Shown: positions 33,999 through 43,146, numbered from the stretch's first letter. The stretch: 64,000 nucleotides of DNA from JADJPF01 sp964492845 (GCA_964492845.1 CAZBMZ010000008.1:1-64000); one strand, 5' to 3'. Notes: a model not told the origin generated them from the sequence alone. A program made the numbers and translations.

Positions 33999-36287
33999 TT
34001 ATCTTTCTATTTTTTTGCCATTGGAATGCCATCCTACTATTTTTACATCTTCATTATCTACTTCAGCTTGAAAGCGATCTGACAACTTCCATAGACTTGT
34101 AATAGGTAATTTTACCTTTTCATCAATGGTACGCTTTAGAAATCTTGCTCCATAGGTATGACTAAAGCCTTTTTCTACCAAAATATCTAGTGCTGAATCT
34201 AGCACAGTAAGAAATTTACCTTGTTTTTCCATTTGTCTAATAATTTTTGCTAGGTAAATTTTGGCGATCTCTTTAACTTCTTCTCGTGTTAGAGGAGAAA
34301 ACACAACAATTTCATCAATACGATTGCGAAATTCTGGAGAAAATCTATCTTCTGCTGCTTTTACAACTTCTCGTTTAATTTGAGTTACTTCTGTAGTGGT
34401 TTTAGTGCCAAAACCTAAAGGCTTATCATATTTTTTAAAGCTATCACTACCTAAATTAGAAGTCATAATTACAATAGCATCAGATAGATAGACTTTTTTT
34501 CCTCGTCCATCAGTTAACCAACCTTCATCATAAGCTTGTAAGAAAAGATTTAGTAAATAAGGAGAAGCTTTTTCCACTTCATCTAATAGTAAAACAGTAT
34601 AAGGATTATCCCGTAATTTTTCAGTTAAGATTCCTCCACGCTCTGACCCAACAATGCCGCGTGGCATACCAATTAACTTTTCAATAGCAATAGTACCGTC
34701 TTGATATTCTGACATATCAATTCGCACCATTTTATTTTCATCCCCAAACATAAATTCTGCTACAGCTTTGGCTAGTTCTGTTTTTCCTACTCCTGTAGGC
34801 CCTAAGAAAAGCAAAACTCCATCTGGTTTATAGAAATTTTCTTTAAGTGGCCCCTTATTTAATCTTAAGCGTTGCGCTACAGCTTTAACAGCTTCCTGTT
34901 GTCCAACAACACGGTTGGCTAGGATGTCTTCCATTTGCTTAAATCGATCACAGGTGTCACGGAAAATCATATCTCGCGGAATAGTGGCTTCTTGTGAGAT
35001 AACATCTATAACATGAGAAGCAGTAACAATTGGCGCATCTGGACTATCAATTTCTACTTTTACCGATGCTGTATCTAGCCAGCCTATAACTTTATCTGGT
35101 AGGTGTAGATTGCGCATATAACGAGGAGCCATTTCCATAACAGTTTCTATTGCTTCATCTGTTATAGAAACAGAATAATTGGTTTCTAGCCTACGACGTA
35201 CACCAACCAAAATTCTTCGTGTGTCTGTGTGAGTTGGTTCATCAATTTTTATTGTCCGAAATCGTCGTGCTAAGGCTTCGTCTTCAGCAATATATTCTTT
35301 ATATTCTGTTAAAGTTGTAGCACCAATAATTCGCAGTTCCCCGCGTGCTAGCGCAGACTTAAACATATTGGCAGCATCAGAACTAGCTCCTAAAGCTGAA
35401 CCAGCACCAATAATAGTATGTGCTTCATCAATAAATAAAATTAAATTTTCTCTTTCTTTTACTTCGTTAATAATACCCTGTATTCTTTCCTCAAACATTC
35501 CTCTAAGCATTGTGCCAGCAACAATTCCTGACATTTGTAAATTAACAACATGGGCATTACGAAGCCTGGCAGGAACTTTTTCTGGTTCTAATTCTATTAA
35601 TTGAGCTAAACCTTCTATAACAGCAGTTTTACCAACTCCAGCTTCACCAATTAGCATTGGAGAATTAGCACGATCCTTATGGCAAAGGACTTCTATAATT
35701 TGTCGAATTTCTTTTTCTCGTCCAACTACAGGAGGAAGTTTATCTGCACGAGCTAGTTTATTTAGGCTAACACCAAAATGCTTTAAGTAAGGTGGGAGTT
35801 CATATTTACGGCGAAGACGGTCTTCTTTTTCTTCTCGGTTGCGTACACGAGTAGCTATTTTTTCTACTACTAAATCTGGTTCTGCTCCAAATTTTTTTAA
35901 AATAGTTACAGGTGTGCTTGTTCGATCTTCAAAAAGAGCATGGAAAAGATCTATTGCATCAATGGTGTGTCGGCCAGATTGTCTAGCACGTCTTAAGCCA
36001 GCAGTAAGTAAATCTCTAGTAGAGTCAGCTAGTTTGACACGTTTACCAGCATATTGTTTAGGAATTGCTAGTCTAGTATCAAGCTCATTAATTACTGCTT
36101 GTGGATCTACATTAAGACTTTGCATTATTTCATTAAAAAAAGAGCGTTCTACATCTAAGATTGAAGCAAAGATATGTTCTGGAGCAATAAAATTATGTTC
36201 TCGGCGACGTGATTCTTCAATAGCACGTTTCATTACACGTTGGCCGCTTTCGCTAAAACGATCTGAAAAATCTCCAAAGTCATACAT
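33999..36287 (-). CDS. ClpA/ClpC-like AAA+ unfoldase without a middle domain (762 residues)
   Basis: A Clp N-domain double repeat (about 1-145) is followed by AAA1 with Walker A GEAGVGKT at 214-221 and Walker B LFIDEAH (D287). AAA2 has Walker A GPTGVGKTE at about 496 and LLLDEVEK. The long coiled middle domain of ClpB is missing, as in ClpA. A hydrophobic-Gly-Phe tripeptide (L624-G-F) lies where ClpA/ClpC carry the ClpP-docking loop, while the ClpB at 37545-40145 lacks it. It probably feeds unfolded substrates to ClpP, but no clpP is in the window. Start ATG 36287 has an AGGTGG site. It is last in the clpB-hsp20-grpE block. The ClpV of type VI secretion is unlikely because no T6SS genes are near. 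Confidence 0.9.
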   Translation of the reverse strand: MYDFGDFSDRFSESGQRVMKRAIEESRRREHNFIAPEHIFASILDVERSFFNEIMQSLNVDPQAVINELDTRLAIPKQYAGKRVKLADSTRDLLTAGLRRARQSGRHTIDAIDLFHALFEDRTSTPVTILKKFGAEPDLVVEKIATRVRNREEKEDRLRRKYELPPYLKHFGVSLNKLARADKLPPVVGREKEIRQIIEVLCHKDRANSPMLIGEAGVGKTAVIEGLAQLIELEPEKVPARLRNAHVVNLQMSGIVAGTMLRGMFEERIQGIINEVKERENLILFIDEAHTIIGAGSALGASSDAANMFKSALARGELRIIGATTLTEYKEYIAEDEALARRFRTIKIDEPTHTDTRRILVGVRRRLETNYSVSITDEAIETVMEMAPRYMRNLHLPDKVIGWLDTASVKVEIDSPDAPIVTASHVIDVISQEATIPRDMIFRDTCDRFKQMEDILANRVVGQQEAVKAVAQRLRLNKGPLKENFYKPDGVLLFLGPTGVGKTELAKAVAEFMFGDENKMVRIDMSEYQDGTIAIEKLIGMPRGIVGSERGGILTEKLRDNPYTVLLLDEVEKASPYLLNLFLQAYDEGWLTDGRGKKVYLSDAIVIMTSNLGSDSFKKYDKPLGFGTKTTTEVTQIKREVVKAAEDRFSPEFRNRIDEIVVFSPLTREEVKEIAKIYLAKIIRQMEKQGKFLTVLDSALDILVEKGFSHTYGARFLKRTIDEKVKLPITSLWKLSDRFQAEVDNEDVKIVGWHSNGKKIER

Positions 36288-36369
36288 AAGTTTTCCACCT
36301 GCGCTAAGATGGCAATGCCACTTTTGGTTAAAGGTTTAGATTACACTAAATATAAGTAAAAATTTTTTA

Positions 36370-36428
36370 GCAACCTAATTTTACAATACTACTCAACCTA
36401 AGAGTTAATCTTATTTAAATTAGGTTGC
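36370..36428 (-). promoter_or_regulatory. Alternative-hairpin element between grpE and the ClpA/ClpC-like gene
   Basis: A 12-bp perfect inverted repeat (36370-36381 with 36417-36428, GCAACCTAATTT and its complement) encloses a third copy, CAACCTAA at 36394-36401. On the minus-strand RNA the first arm can pair either with the middle copy (8 bp) or with the last arm (12 bp), so the structures exclude each other. The last arm is followed by TAAAAAATTTTT. It could be an attenuator or processing site that sets the relative expression of grpE and the unfoldase gene. Confidence 0.45.
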
Positions 36429-36437
36429 CTATTAAAT

Positions 36438-37070
36438 CTACTGACTACGCCCAACTTGCACTACAGCCGGACGTAGTAGTTTATTACCTAATTTATAACC
36501 TGCTTTATAGACAGCCGTTACTTGATTATCTTTATCTGGTGAAACTGCTAGTATATCTACTGCTTCATGTAATTCAGGATTAAAGCTTTCTCCTACAGCT
36601 ATTATTTGAGCAACTCCATTGTTTTCTAAATCTCTTAACAAAAGCTGATGGGTAGCTTTTACACCTTCTAACAAAGTGTTTGTATCGGCATTTGTTTCAG
36701 CAGACTTAATAGCTCTCTCCAAATTGTCTACAAATTCAAGCATCCGCTTATAAATATCACTTTTAGCTGTCTCTAGCCGTTCTTCCGAATTACGGCGCAA
36801 TCTGTTGCGTAGTTCATCGGCTTCTCTATTTAAGTCTAGCTGGGCTTGCTTAAAGCGAGTTTGCAACATATCAGCTTTTTCTTCAGCCTCTTTTAATTTT
36901 GCTTTGAGCTGAGCAACATAACCCATAGGATAACTTTCCTTTGATGGATCCTCTGATGATTCATCATTGCTTTCAATATCATCATCTATATAAGAATCCT
37001 CGTTTGCAGTAGTCTCACTAGCAACACAATCTGTAGTGTTTGAGTTATCTGGCGTTTCTGGTTGTTTCAT
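36438..37070 (-). CDS. grpE: GrpE nucleotide exchange factor (210 residues)
   Basis: GrpE releases ADP from DnaK. The acidic disordered N-terminus (residues 1-50) precedes the long dimerisation helix (about 50-125) and the beta-domain, which ends with the family signature Y-K-x-G-Y-K-L-G-x-K-L-L-R-P-A-x-V. Start: the frame is open to 37112 and would overlap the hsp20 stop by 8 nt, but ATG 37070 has AAGGAG 7 nt upstream and gives a normal-length GrpE, so it is chosen. The gene lies 34 nt after hsp20. dnaK and dnaJ are not in the window. Confidence 0.95.
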   Translation of the reverse strand: MKQPETPDNSNTTDCVASETTANEDSYIDDDIESNDESSEDPSKESYPMGYVAQLKAKLKEAEEKADMLQTRFKQAQLDLNREADELRNRLRRNSEERLETAKSDIYKRMLEFVDNLERAIKSAETNADTNTLLEGVKATHQLLLRDLENNGVAQIIAVGESFNPELHEAVDILAVSPDKDNQVTAVYKAGYKLGNKLLRPAVVQVGRSQ

Positions 37071-37104
37071 GAAAATACTCCTTAAAAAATTTTTCATTGA
37101 TAAA

Positions 37105-37533
37105 TTAGCCAATCTTTACCTTAATTTGCTTAGCAATTTTTGGAGCAATTTTAGGTAAAGTAATTGTTAAAACTCCCATTTTATAATCAGCATTAATCTT
37201 TTCTGGATCAACATTAGAAGGCAAAGTAAACTGCCGGTTAAATTGTCCATAAAAACGTTCCATACAATGAAACTGCTCTTTTTCAATACCTGTAGGTAAA
37301 TTTCTTTTACCCGTAAGAGTTAATTTATCCCCATCTAAATTAACTTGAATATCTTCTTGTGCAACTTCTGGCAAATCTACTTTAATAACTATTGCTTCTT
37401 GGATTTCATAAATATCAACTAATGGCACCCAAGAATCTTTAGAATCTGAAACAACAGTTACTTCCTTAAAAAGACGATTCATCTTTTCTTGTAGATTAAT
37501 TAAATCTTTAAGATGCTCTAACTTATCCGGCAT
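37105..37533 (-). CDS. Hsp20-family small heat shock protein (142 residues)
   Basis: An alpha-crystallin domain occupies residues 32-130, with V-D-L-P-E-V near the start and the conserved G-V-L-T-I-T-L-P-K near the end; a short Ile/Lys tail follows. Such proteins hold unfolding clients for ClpB and DnaK/GrpE. It starts 11 nt after clpB with an AAAGGA site, and grpE follows, so the three are almost certainly cotranscribed as a disaggregation operon. Confidence 0.96.
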   Translation of the reverse strand: MPDKLEHLKDLINLQEKMNRLFKEVTVVSDSKDSWVPLVDIYEIQEAIVIKVDLPEVAQEDIQVNLDGDKLTLTGKRNLPTGIEKEQFHCMERFYGQFNRQFTLPSNVDPEKINADYKMGVLTITLPKIAPKIAKQIKVKIG

Positions 37534-37544
37534 AACAAAATCCT

Positions 37545-40145
37545 TTATTTTGTATCACTAATAATAAATTTTAGCTGCCTAATGCTAGGTTCTGCTACTA
37601 GTTCAACACTTTGACCAGGTAAAATTTCATTTTTTAGTAACTTAATAGCCAAAGGATCTTTAACCAAACTTTGGATTGCTCGTTTTAATGGACGTGCGCC
37701 ATAAGCCGGATTAAATCCTTCTTGAACAATAAATTCTTTTGCTGATTCTGTTAATTTAATGTTGATATGCTTTTCTTTTAAGGATTTTTCTAGTAAAGAA
37801 ACCTGGATATCAACAATTTGTTTAATTTGTTCTCGTCCAAGACTATGATAAATCACAATTTCATCTATTCGGTTTAAGAATTCTGGCTTAAAAACACCTC
37901 TAACTTCATCCATTACTTCTTCACGCATACGATTTTCTGAATGTTCTGCCCATTCCATAATTCGATGACTTCCAATATTAGAAGTCATAATAACCACGCT
38001 ATTCTTAAAATTAACCGTTCGTCCTTTTCCATCGGTTAAACGTCCATCATCTAAAATTTGGAGCAGAATATTAAACACATCTGGATGAGCTTTCTCAATT
38101 TCATCAAATAGTAGCACTGCATAAGGGCGACGGCGTACAGATTCCGTCAACATTCCACCCTCATCATAACCAACATAACCAGGAGGTGCGCCAATTAAGC
38201 GAGCAACAGAATGTTTTTCCATATATTCGCTCATATCTAGGCGAACCATTGCTTTTTCATCATCAAAAAGAAATTCTGCTAATGCGCGGGCAGTTTCGGT
38301 TTTACCAACACCAGTTGGGCCTAAGAAAATAAACGATCCAATGGGTCTTTCCTGGTCTTGAAGCCCTGAACGAGAACGGCGAACAGCATTTGCAACCGCT
38401 GCTAATGCTTCAGATTGTCCAACTACACGACTTTCTAAGCGATTTTCCATAGTAATTAATTTATGAATCTCGCTTTCTAGCATTTTTGCAACAGGAATAC
38501 CTGTCCATTTTGCTACTACATGAGCAATATCTTCCTCATCAACTTCTTCTTTTAACATTCGCCCACGTTCTTGAATTTCAGCTAGCCGGGCGCGGTCTTG
38601 GTCAACAATTTTTTGTACTCCAACCATACTTCCATAGCGTATTTCTGCTACTTTTCCATAATCTCCAACTCGTTCAAATTGTTCAGCTTGAATACGCATA
38701 TTTTCCAGAGCTTCTTTATTAGAACTAATACGTTCAATAATTTCTTTTTCTGACTGCCAGCGAGCCTTCATACCAGCACTTTTTTCTTTTAATTCAGAAA
38801 TTTCTTGCTCAATTTTAGCTAATCTTTCACGCGAAACCGGATCATCTTCTCTTTGAAGTGCTTGACGCTCTATTTCTCGTTGAATCCTTTCGCGTTCTAC
38901 CTCGTCAATTTCTGTTGGTAGGCTGTCAATCTCTATTCTTAGACGTGATGCAGCCTCATCAATTAAATCAATTGCTTTATCAGGCAAAAACCTATCAGCA
39001 ATATAGCGTTGTGAAAGCATTGTAGCTGAAACAATAGCTGTGTCCTTAATTCTTACTCCATGATGGACTTCATAACGTTCTTTTAAGCCACGTAAAATAG
39101 CAATTGTGTCCTCTATATTTGGTTCAGCAATATAGACTTGTTGGAAACGTCGCTCAAGTGCTGCATCTTTTTCAATATATTTTTTATATTCATTTAAGGT
39201 AGTAGCACCAATACAACGAAGTTCACCACGAGCTAGGGCAGGTTTTAACATATTTGAAGCATCTATTGCCCCTTCAGCCGCGCCAGCACCTACTAGTGTA
39301 TGTAGCTCATCAATAAACATAATTATATTGCTATCAGGTCGAGTAACTTCTTTTAGAACTGCCTTAAGGCGGTCTTCAAACTCACCTCGATATTTTGCAC
39401 CTGCTAACATCGCGCCTAAATCTAACACTACCAAGCGTTTATTACGTAAAGATTCGGCTACATCACCAGAAATAATACGTTGTGCCAGTCCTTCAACAAT
39501 AGCAGTTTTACCAACTCCAGGTTCACCAATTAACACAGGATTATTTTTAGTACGCCTGGACAAGACTTGAACAACCCGACGGATTTCGTCATCTCGTCCA
39601 ATTACAGGATCTAATTTTCCTATTCGAGCCAGTTCAGTTAGATCACGCCCATAACGGCTTAAAGATTGATAGCGCGATTCAGGGTCTTGATCAGTAATTT
39701 TTTCACCACCCCGAAACTGCTCTAACACCTTTAATAAATCTTTATTAACAACACCATGTTGGCGCAGTATTTTGCCAGCAGCACCATTTTTTTCTTCTGC
39801 TATAGCAAGCAACAAATGTTCAGTGCTGATATAAGCATCTTGGAGTTTGTCAGCTTCTTTTTGTGCAGCAGCAAAAGTTGAATAAAGGCGGGAGGAAAAA
39901 AATCTTTCCTGACTCGTGCCAGTAACTTTAGGTAAACTTTTTATTGCTTCTTCTAGTTCTGCCAAAATCATTGGAGGACGCACACCTATTTTTTCTAAAA
40001 TAGGTCTAATTACCCCCTCGTTTGATTCAAGCATAGTTATAAGCAAGTGTTCTGGCTCAATTTGTTGATTTTGTTGACGTTCTGCCAGCTTAGTAGCTGA
40101 ATCTATAGCTTCTTGAGCGCGAATTGTAAATCTATCTCGGTGCAT
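37545..40145 (-). CDS. clpB: ClpB disaggregase (866 residues)
   Basis: Full-length ClpB: Clp N-domain (1-145), AAA1 with GEPGVGKT at about 206 and MFIDELH, a long coiled middle domain (about 405-530, rich in E/R/I), and AAA2 with GPTGVGKTE near 607, LLFDEIEKAH and the sensor region NRIDEIV. The middle domain and the missing ClpP loop identify ClpB rather than ClpA/C. It extracts proteins from aggregates with DnaK and small heat shock proteins, the latter encoded immediately downstream. The start ATG 40145 is preceded by GGATGG. No CIRCE element was seen in the 116-bp upstream spacer. Confidence 0.97.
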   Translation of the reverse strand: MHRDRFTIRAQEAIDSATKLAERQQNQQIEPEHLLITMLESNEGVIRPILEKIGVRPPMILAELEEAIKSLPKVTGTSQERFFSSRLYSTFAAAQKEADKLQDAYISTEHLLLAIAEEKNGAAGKILRQHGVVNKDLLKVLEQFRGGEKITDQDPESRYQSLSRYGRDLTELARIGKLDPVIGRDDEIRRVVQVLSRRTKNNPVLIGEPGVGKTAIVEGLAQRIISGDVAESLRNKRLVVLDLGAMLAGAKYRGEFEDRLKAVLKEVTRPDSNIIMFIDELHTLVGAGAAEGAIDASNMLKPALARGELRCIGATTLNEYKKYIEKDAALERRFQQVYIAEPNIEDTIAILRGLKERYEVHHGVRIKDTAIVSATMLSQRYIADRFLPDKAIDLIDEAASRLRIEIDSLPTEIDEVERERIQREIERQALQREDDPVSRERLAKIEQEISELKEKSAGMKARWQSEKEIIERISSNKEALENMRIQAEQFERVGDYGKVAEIRYGSMVGVQKIVDQDRARLAEIQERGRMLKEEVDEEDIAHVVAKWTGIPVAKMLESEIHKLITMENRLESRVVGQSEALAAVANAVRRSRSGLQDQERPIGSFIFLGPTGVGKTETARALAEFLFDDEKAMVRLDMSEYMEKHSVARLIGAPPGYVGYDEGGMLTESVRRRPYAVLLFDEIEKAHPDVFNILLQILDDGRLTDGKGRTVNFKNSVVIMTSNIGSHRIMEWAEHSENRMREEVMDEVRGVFKPEFLNRIDEIVIYHSLGREQIKQIVDIQVSLLEKSLKEKHINIKLTESAKEFIVQEGFNPAYGARPLKRAIQSLVKDPLAIKLLKNEILPGQSVELVAEPSIRQLKFIISDTK

Positions 40146-40261
40146 AAACCATCCAATTATTTACAGATTTTATTAAACTTACTAGTAAAAAGATAATTTA
40201 AGCTTTGTTCTTAAAAACAAGCAATAGTATGTCTTCCTAAAATACACTAACTTATTGTTAT

Positions 40262-41098
40262 CTATCCCATCATTTGGTCGCGTTTTGACTCATCAACTTC
40301 TCTTAAAATATCCAAAATCAAATTAGTATTATTAGGAGCAGTAATGTTTTGCTTAAATTCTACAGGAGATTTTTCCATTTCAAAACGGCCTTCTTCTAAT
40401 TCAACAAAACATCGAAAAGCTGCATTACTACGTAATTCCCCCATTTGTGCATCTGCAATTTGTCCATAGTTAAAGTAAACTTTTCCTTGTACAGTAGTAG
40501 CATTAATAGTAAGTATCCCAGTAATACGGCTATTTTCTACCATTTGAATTACATCAAAAATAGTAATTGTTGATAGATCTCCTGTTAGTACTTTTACAGC
40601 TTTTTCACGCTGGACTGATGGATAAGTAGCTTGTGGTAGGGGTCTAGGTATTGGTCTAGGTATTGGACGTGGCATTGGTCTAGCCACTGGCCTAGGTATA
40701 TGTTGCATTGGTGGTATTGGTTGTAAAGGTTGGGTTATTGCTCTTCTAGGTGGTTCTGCATTTGGGGTAATTAAATTTATTGATAAAGCAGGATTAAGAC
40801 CTTTTGCTTGCATTATATTTTCATTTGCACGATCTATATCTCCTGATTCAGCATAAATCTTTGATAAAGCTAATGCTTGTTCAGCCCCTTTATCTGATAA
40901 ATTATAATCAATATAAATTTCTAATAATTTTTCTCGTAAAGAAATATTCTTAGGGCAAGATTCGATAGCCTTTTCTAACGTGCTAATAGCTCTTTCAACA
41001 AAGCGATATTTTAGAAGTAACTCTGAATCCAGAATTACACCTTCAATATCTACAGAAGATTTGTTATCTGCAAAAGGATTAGACTTACTTCCAAACAT
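40262..41098 (-). CDS. DUF4388 (PATAN-type) protein with helical N-terminus and PR-rich linker
   Basis: Residues 25-105 form TPR-like helices. Residues 115-150 are a linker with repeated P-R-P-[MIL] units, and residues 165-270 are a DUF4388/PATAN domain (LTGDLSTITIFDVIQMVENSRITGIL, shown here in parts: GDLSTITIFDVIQM and TGILTI). Such domains occur in signalling proteins linked to two-component and motility systems. There is no signal peptide, so it is cytoplasmic. It starts with ATG 41098 without a clear SD. It lies between the CutA-fusion gene and clpB on the same strand with modest spacers. 278 residues. Confidence 0.82.
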   Translation of the reverse strand: MFGSKSNPFADNKSSVDIEGVILDSELLLKYRFVERAISTLEKAIESCPKNISLREKLLEIYIDYNLSDKGAEQALALSKIYAESGDIDRANENIMQAKGLNPALSINLITPNAEPPRRAITQPLQPIPPMQHIPRPVARPMPRPIPRPIPRPLPQATYPSVQREKAVKVLTGDLSTITIFDVIQMVENSRITGILTINATTVQGKVYFNYGQIADAQMGELRSNAAFRCFVELEEGRFEMEKSPVEFKQNITAPNNTNLILDILREVDESKRDQMMG

Positions 41099-41165
41099 TT
41101 TATTTATTAAGCTAAATAAACACTAGATTTTTACCATAAGAACATAATTTTTATAAGTTTATAGT

Positions 41166-41900
41166 TTATAGATTTAAGGATTCTCTAAGCCAATCTAAAT
41201 ACTTTTCTGAACCGCGATTAATGGGCAAAGCTATAATTTCTGGGGTGTCATAAGTATGTAACTCTTTTACTTTTTCTTCTAATCTTTGATAAAAAGCTAA
41301 GTCGGTTTTAGCAATTAAAAGCAATTCTTGTTCACGACAAAGCTTTCCTTCCCAGCGATAAACTGATTCTATTTGATTAACAATATTGACACAGGCTGCA
41401 AGGTTTTCTGTTACTAGACTTTCTGCTATTTTATCGGCTAGTTCTTTTTTATCTACAGTAATTAAAACTACCATAGCTGTAGTTTGTTTTAAGACTTCTA
41501 CTGATTGTCTAGCAATTTCGTCTTTCTCCATTTCTTCAGGCTGGCCTATGTCTTTTTCATCCATAACTATTTCTGCAACAAGATAAGCTTCTGCTAACTC
41601 TTTTGCTTTAGACAAGTCTCGCCCATCGACTAATAAAACTACTGATGTAGCGGCTGGAAATAAACCACTACTACTAGTTTCACCTTGTATTAATGAACGA
41701 ATATCATTTTGTTCTAAAAGTCCTCGTATCATTTGTGCTTCAGTAGCAGTTGAAAATCTACGCAATTCTACCATCGGTGTATCACTAATATCATGAATTC
41801 TGTTTTCATCTGTCAATTCTTCAACTAAATCTAGATCACATTCATTACAATGTGTAATTTCTCGTTTATATTCAGAAAGGCATTTAGGACAAAATGGCAT
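41166..41900 (-). CDS. Zinc ribbon, DUF2007 and CutA1 fusion protein (244 residues)
   Basis: Residues 1-25 are a zinc ribbon (CPKC and CNEC). Residues 40-110 match a DUF2007 signal-transducing domain (ELRRFSTATEAQMIRGLLEQ and the SVVLLVDGRDLSKA strand). Residues 140-244 are a complete CutA1: AESLVTENLAACVNIV, ESVYRWEGK, TYDTPEIIALPI. CutA1 proteins are small stable trimers linked to divalent metal tolerance and normally stand alone at about 105 residues. The three-part fusion is unusual but the frame is clean with no internal stop. Start ATG 41900 with AAGGAT upstream. Confidence 0.9.
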   Translation of the reverse strand: MPFCPKCLSEYKREITHCNECDLDLVEELTDENRIHDISDTPMVELRRFSTATEAQMIRGLLEQNDIRSLIQGETSSSGLFPAATSVVLLVDGRDLSKAKELAEAYLVAEIVMDEKDIGQPEEMEKDEIARQSVEVLKQTTAMVVLITVDKKELADKIAESLVTENLAACVNIVNQIESVYRWEGKLCREQELLLIAKTDLAFYQRLEEKVKELHTYDTPEIIALPINRGSEKYLDWLRESLNL

Positions 41901-41959
41901 AGTATATATCCTTAGTTTGAAAGAGTGTAATAAAGTAGGAAAGCGTTAATTGTACAAAA

Positions 41960-41990
41960 CCCTTTAAGTTAGCAGCAAGCTATTTAAGGG
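41960..41990 (-). terminator. Imperfect hairpin terminator after the PHP gene
   Basis: On the minus strand, CCCTTAAATAGC pairs imperfectly with GCTAACTTAAAGGG around a 5-nt loop, followed by TTTTG. It begins 6 nt after the stop of the PHP phosphoesterase gene. The stem has small bulges, so strength is uncertain. Confidence 0.55.
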
Positions 41991-41995
41991 CAGAA

Positions 41996-42604
41996 TTAAA
42001 ATAAATATTTAGCTTGGAAATTACCGCTTTTTAAGGCTGCAACAAGTTCTGAGATATTTTCAATGTGAGATGGAAATTCTGTTACACATTTTCCTACTTG
42101 GCCTACCACATGTGCATCACTGCCGCCAGTAAGTTTTAGATTAAGTTCTTCTGCCTTTTGCCAAGCTAGTCGGTTTTCTTCAATATCTGATTTTGCATTA
42201 TAACCTTCAATAGCAAAAATACCGATTAAAGTTTCTAACTTGTCGCCTATACTAGCAGCTTTAAAGCGAAAAGGATGTGCAGGAATGCAAACGCCTCCGC
42301 AATTACGAACATAATCAATAATTTTTTGTGGCAGGTTAGTTTTATTTTCAAATTCTTGCCACTGCGCTTGGTTAACTCCATAAACTAACAGATCCCCTAA
42401 ATCTGTAGTAACTTCTACTCCACGAAAGACTTTTAATCCTGTCCCTACAGCAAATTCTTCTGCGGTTTCTGATGCTTGAAATGAGTTGTGTTCCATCACA
42501 CAAACTGCATCTAGCCCTACAGAAATAGCTTGTTCAATTAAATCTTCAGGAGCAATTAAAGAATCTTGTGAATAAATAGTGTGAATATGTAAATCTATAA
42601 TCAT
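41996..42604 (-). CDS. PHP-domain metal-dependent phosphoesterase (202 residues)
   Basis: The PHP fold shows at the start, DLHIHTIYSQDS, with metal-ligand His residues. Then come EHNS, a C-P-A-H-P motif late in the middle (CIPAHPFR) and GGSDAH near the C-terminus. These proteins hydrolyse phosphoesters, for example 3',5'-nucleotide bisphosphates or histidinol-P-like substrates, using two or three metals. The length fits the stand-alone YciV/TrpH-like type but lacks the usual C-terminal extension. Start ATG 42604 with AGGAAA upstream. The substrate cannot be told from the sequence. Confidence 0.88.
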   Translation of the reverse strand: MIIDLHIHTIYSQDSLIAPEDLIEQAISVGLDAVCVMEHNSFQASETAEEFAVGTGLKVFRGVEVTTDLGDLLVYGVNQAQWQEFENKTNLPQKIIDYVRNCGGVCIPAHPFRFKAASIGDKLETLIGIFAIEGYNAKSDIEENRLAWQKAEELNLKLTGGSDAHVVGQVGKCVTEFPSHIENISELVAALKSGNFQAKYLF

Positions 42605-42651
42605 AAAATATTTATTTTCCTAAATAGTTTATTTAGAATATTTAGCTTTTA

Positions 42652-43062
42652 CTAGCTTTTTATTAAATATTCTAATTGTTGTGCTAAAAAAGGTACAAGT
42701 TTAATTTTTCTCTGTTGTGAGAAGTTTTTAGCTAGTCGAATTATTGTAAAGCTAGCTAGCAAAGCACCTGGAAATAGTCCTAAAACTCCTCCTGCATGGC
42801 CTAACAAAACTTTACCTGTAAAACCACCAAAAACTGCTCCTAATATTAGACCTATTGTTAGTAAGCCAATACCAACAATTATTGCAACCACCTGACAACG
42901 ATATTGCAAATTTAAGTCTTCAGCCGATTTAAGCACTTCATCAGATTGCTTTACTAAGTTGGTGCAACGTTGACAGAAGTTATTAAAAGCATCAAAAAGA
43001 TCTGTTTGGTGGCAAACTTCACACCTAGACGGCAAACCTTCTTTTTTTAGTTTTATATCCAC
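42652..43062 (-). CDS. Small zinc-ribbon membrane protein (136 residues)
   Basis: An N-terminal zinc ribbon (CEVC near residue 14, CQRC near residue 30) is followed by two hydrophobic stretches (about 58-80 and 86-110, Gly-rich) and a basic C-terminal tail. It is probably an inner-membrane protein with the ribbon in the cytoplasm. It starts with GTG 43062, with AGGAG 8 nt upstream. No family is recognised. It is one of several zinc-ribbon-headed proteins in the window. Confidence 0.75.
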   Translation of the reverse strand: MDIKLKKEGLPSRCEVCHQTDLFDAFNNFCQRCTNLVKQSDEVLKSAEDLNLQYRCQVVAIIVGIGLLTIGLILGAVFGGFTGKVLLGHAGGVLGLFPGALLASFTIIRLAKNFSQQRKIKLVPFLAQQLEYLIKS

Positions 43063-43100
43063 AAATTAAACTCCTACTATCTAGCAGGCTGATATTTTGC

Positions 43101-43117
43101 TATTTTAACTTAAAATA
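43101..43117. promoter_or_regulatory. 17-bp palindrome in a divergent intergenic region
   Basis: TATTTTAA-C-TTAAAATA lies between the divergent membrane-protein and MEST-like genes. The arms are perfect, but the sequence is all A/T save the centre, so chance is possible. Confidence 0.25.
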
Positions 43118-43146
43118 AGTAATCCTAAATAACTGTAATCTCGTTA

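Noticed and set aside
33999..36287. ClpV of a type VI secretion system
   Set aside because: No tss/vip genes are near and the gene follows clpB, hsp20 and grpE; it has a ClpP-loop-like motif.
35839..36339. 166-codon plus-strand frame over the start of the ClpA/ClpC-like gene
   Set aside because: It is antisense to strongly conserved Clp N-domain coding sequence, with no ribosome binding site or recognisable product.
40625..40700. Repeated 12-bp-like units, CRISPR- or minisatellite-like at first sight
   Set aside because: They encode the P-R-P linker of the DUF4388 protein; repeats are imperfect, in frame and without spacers.
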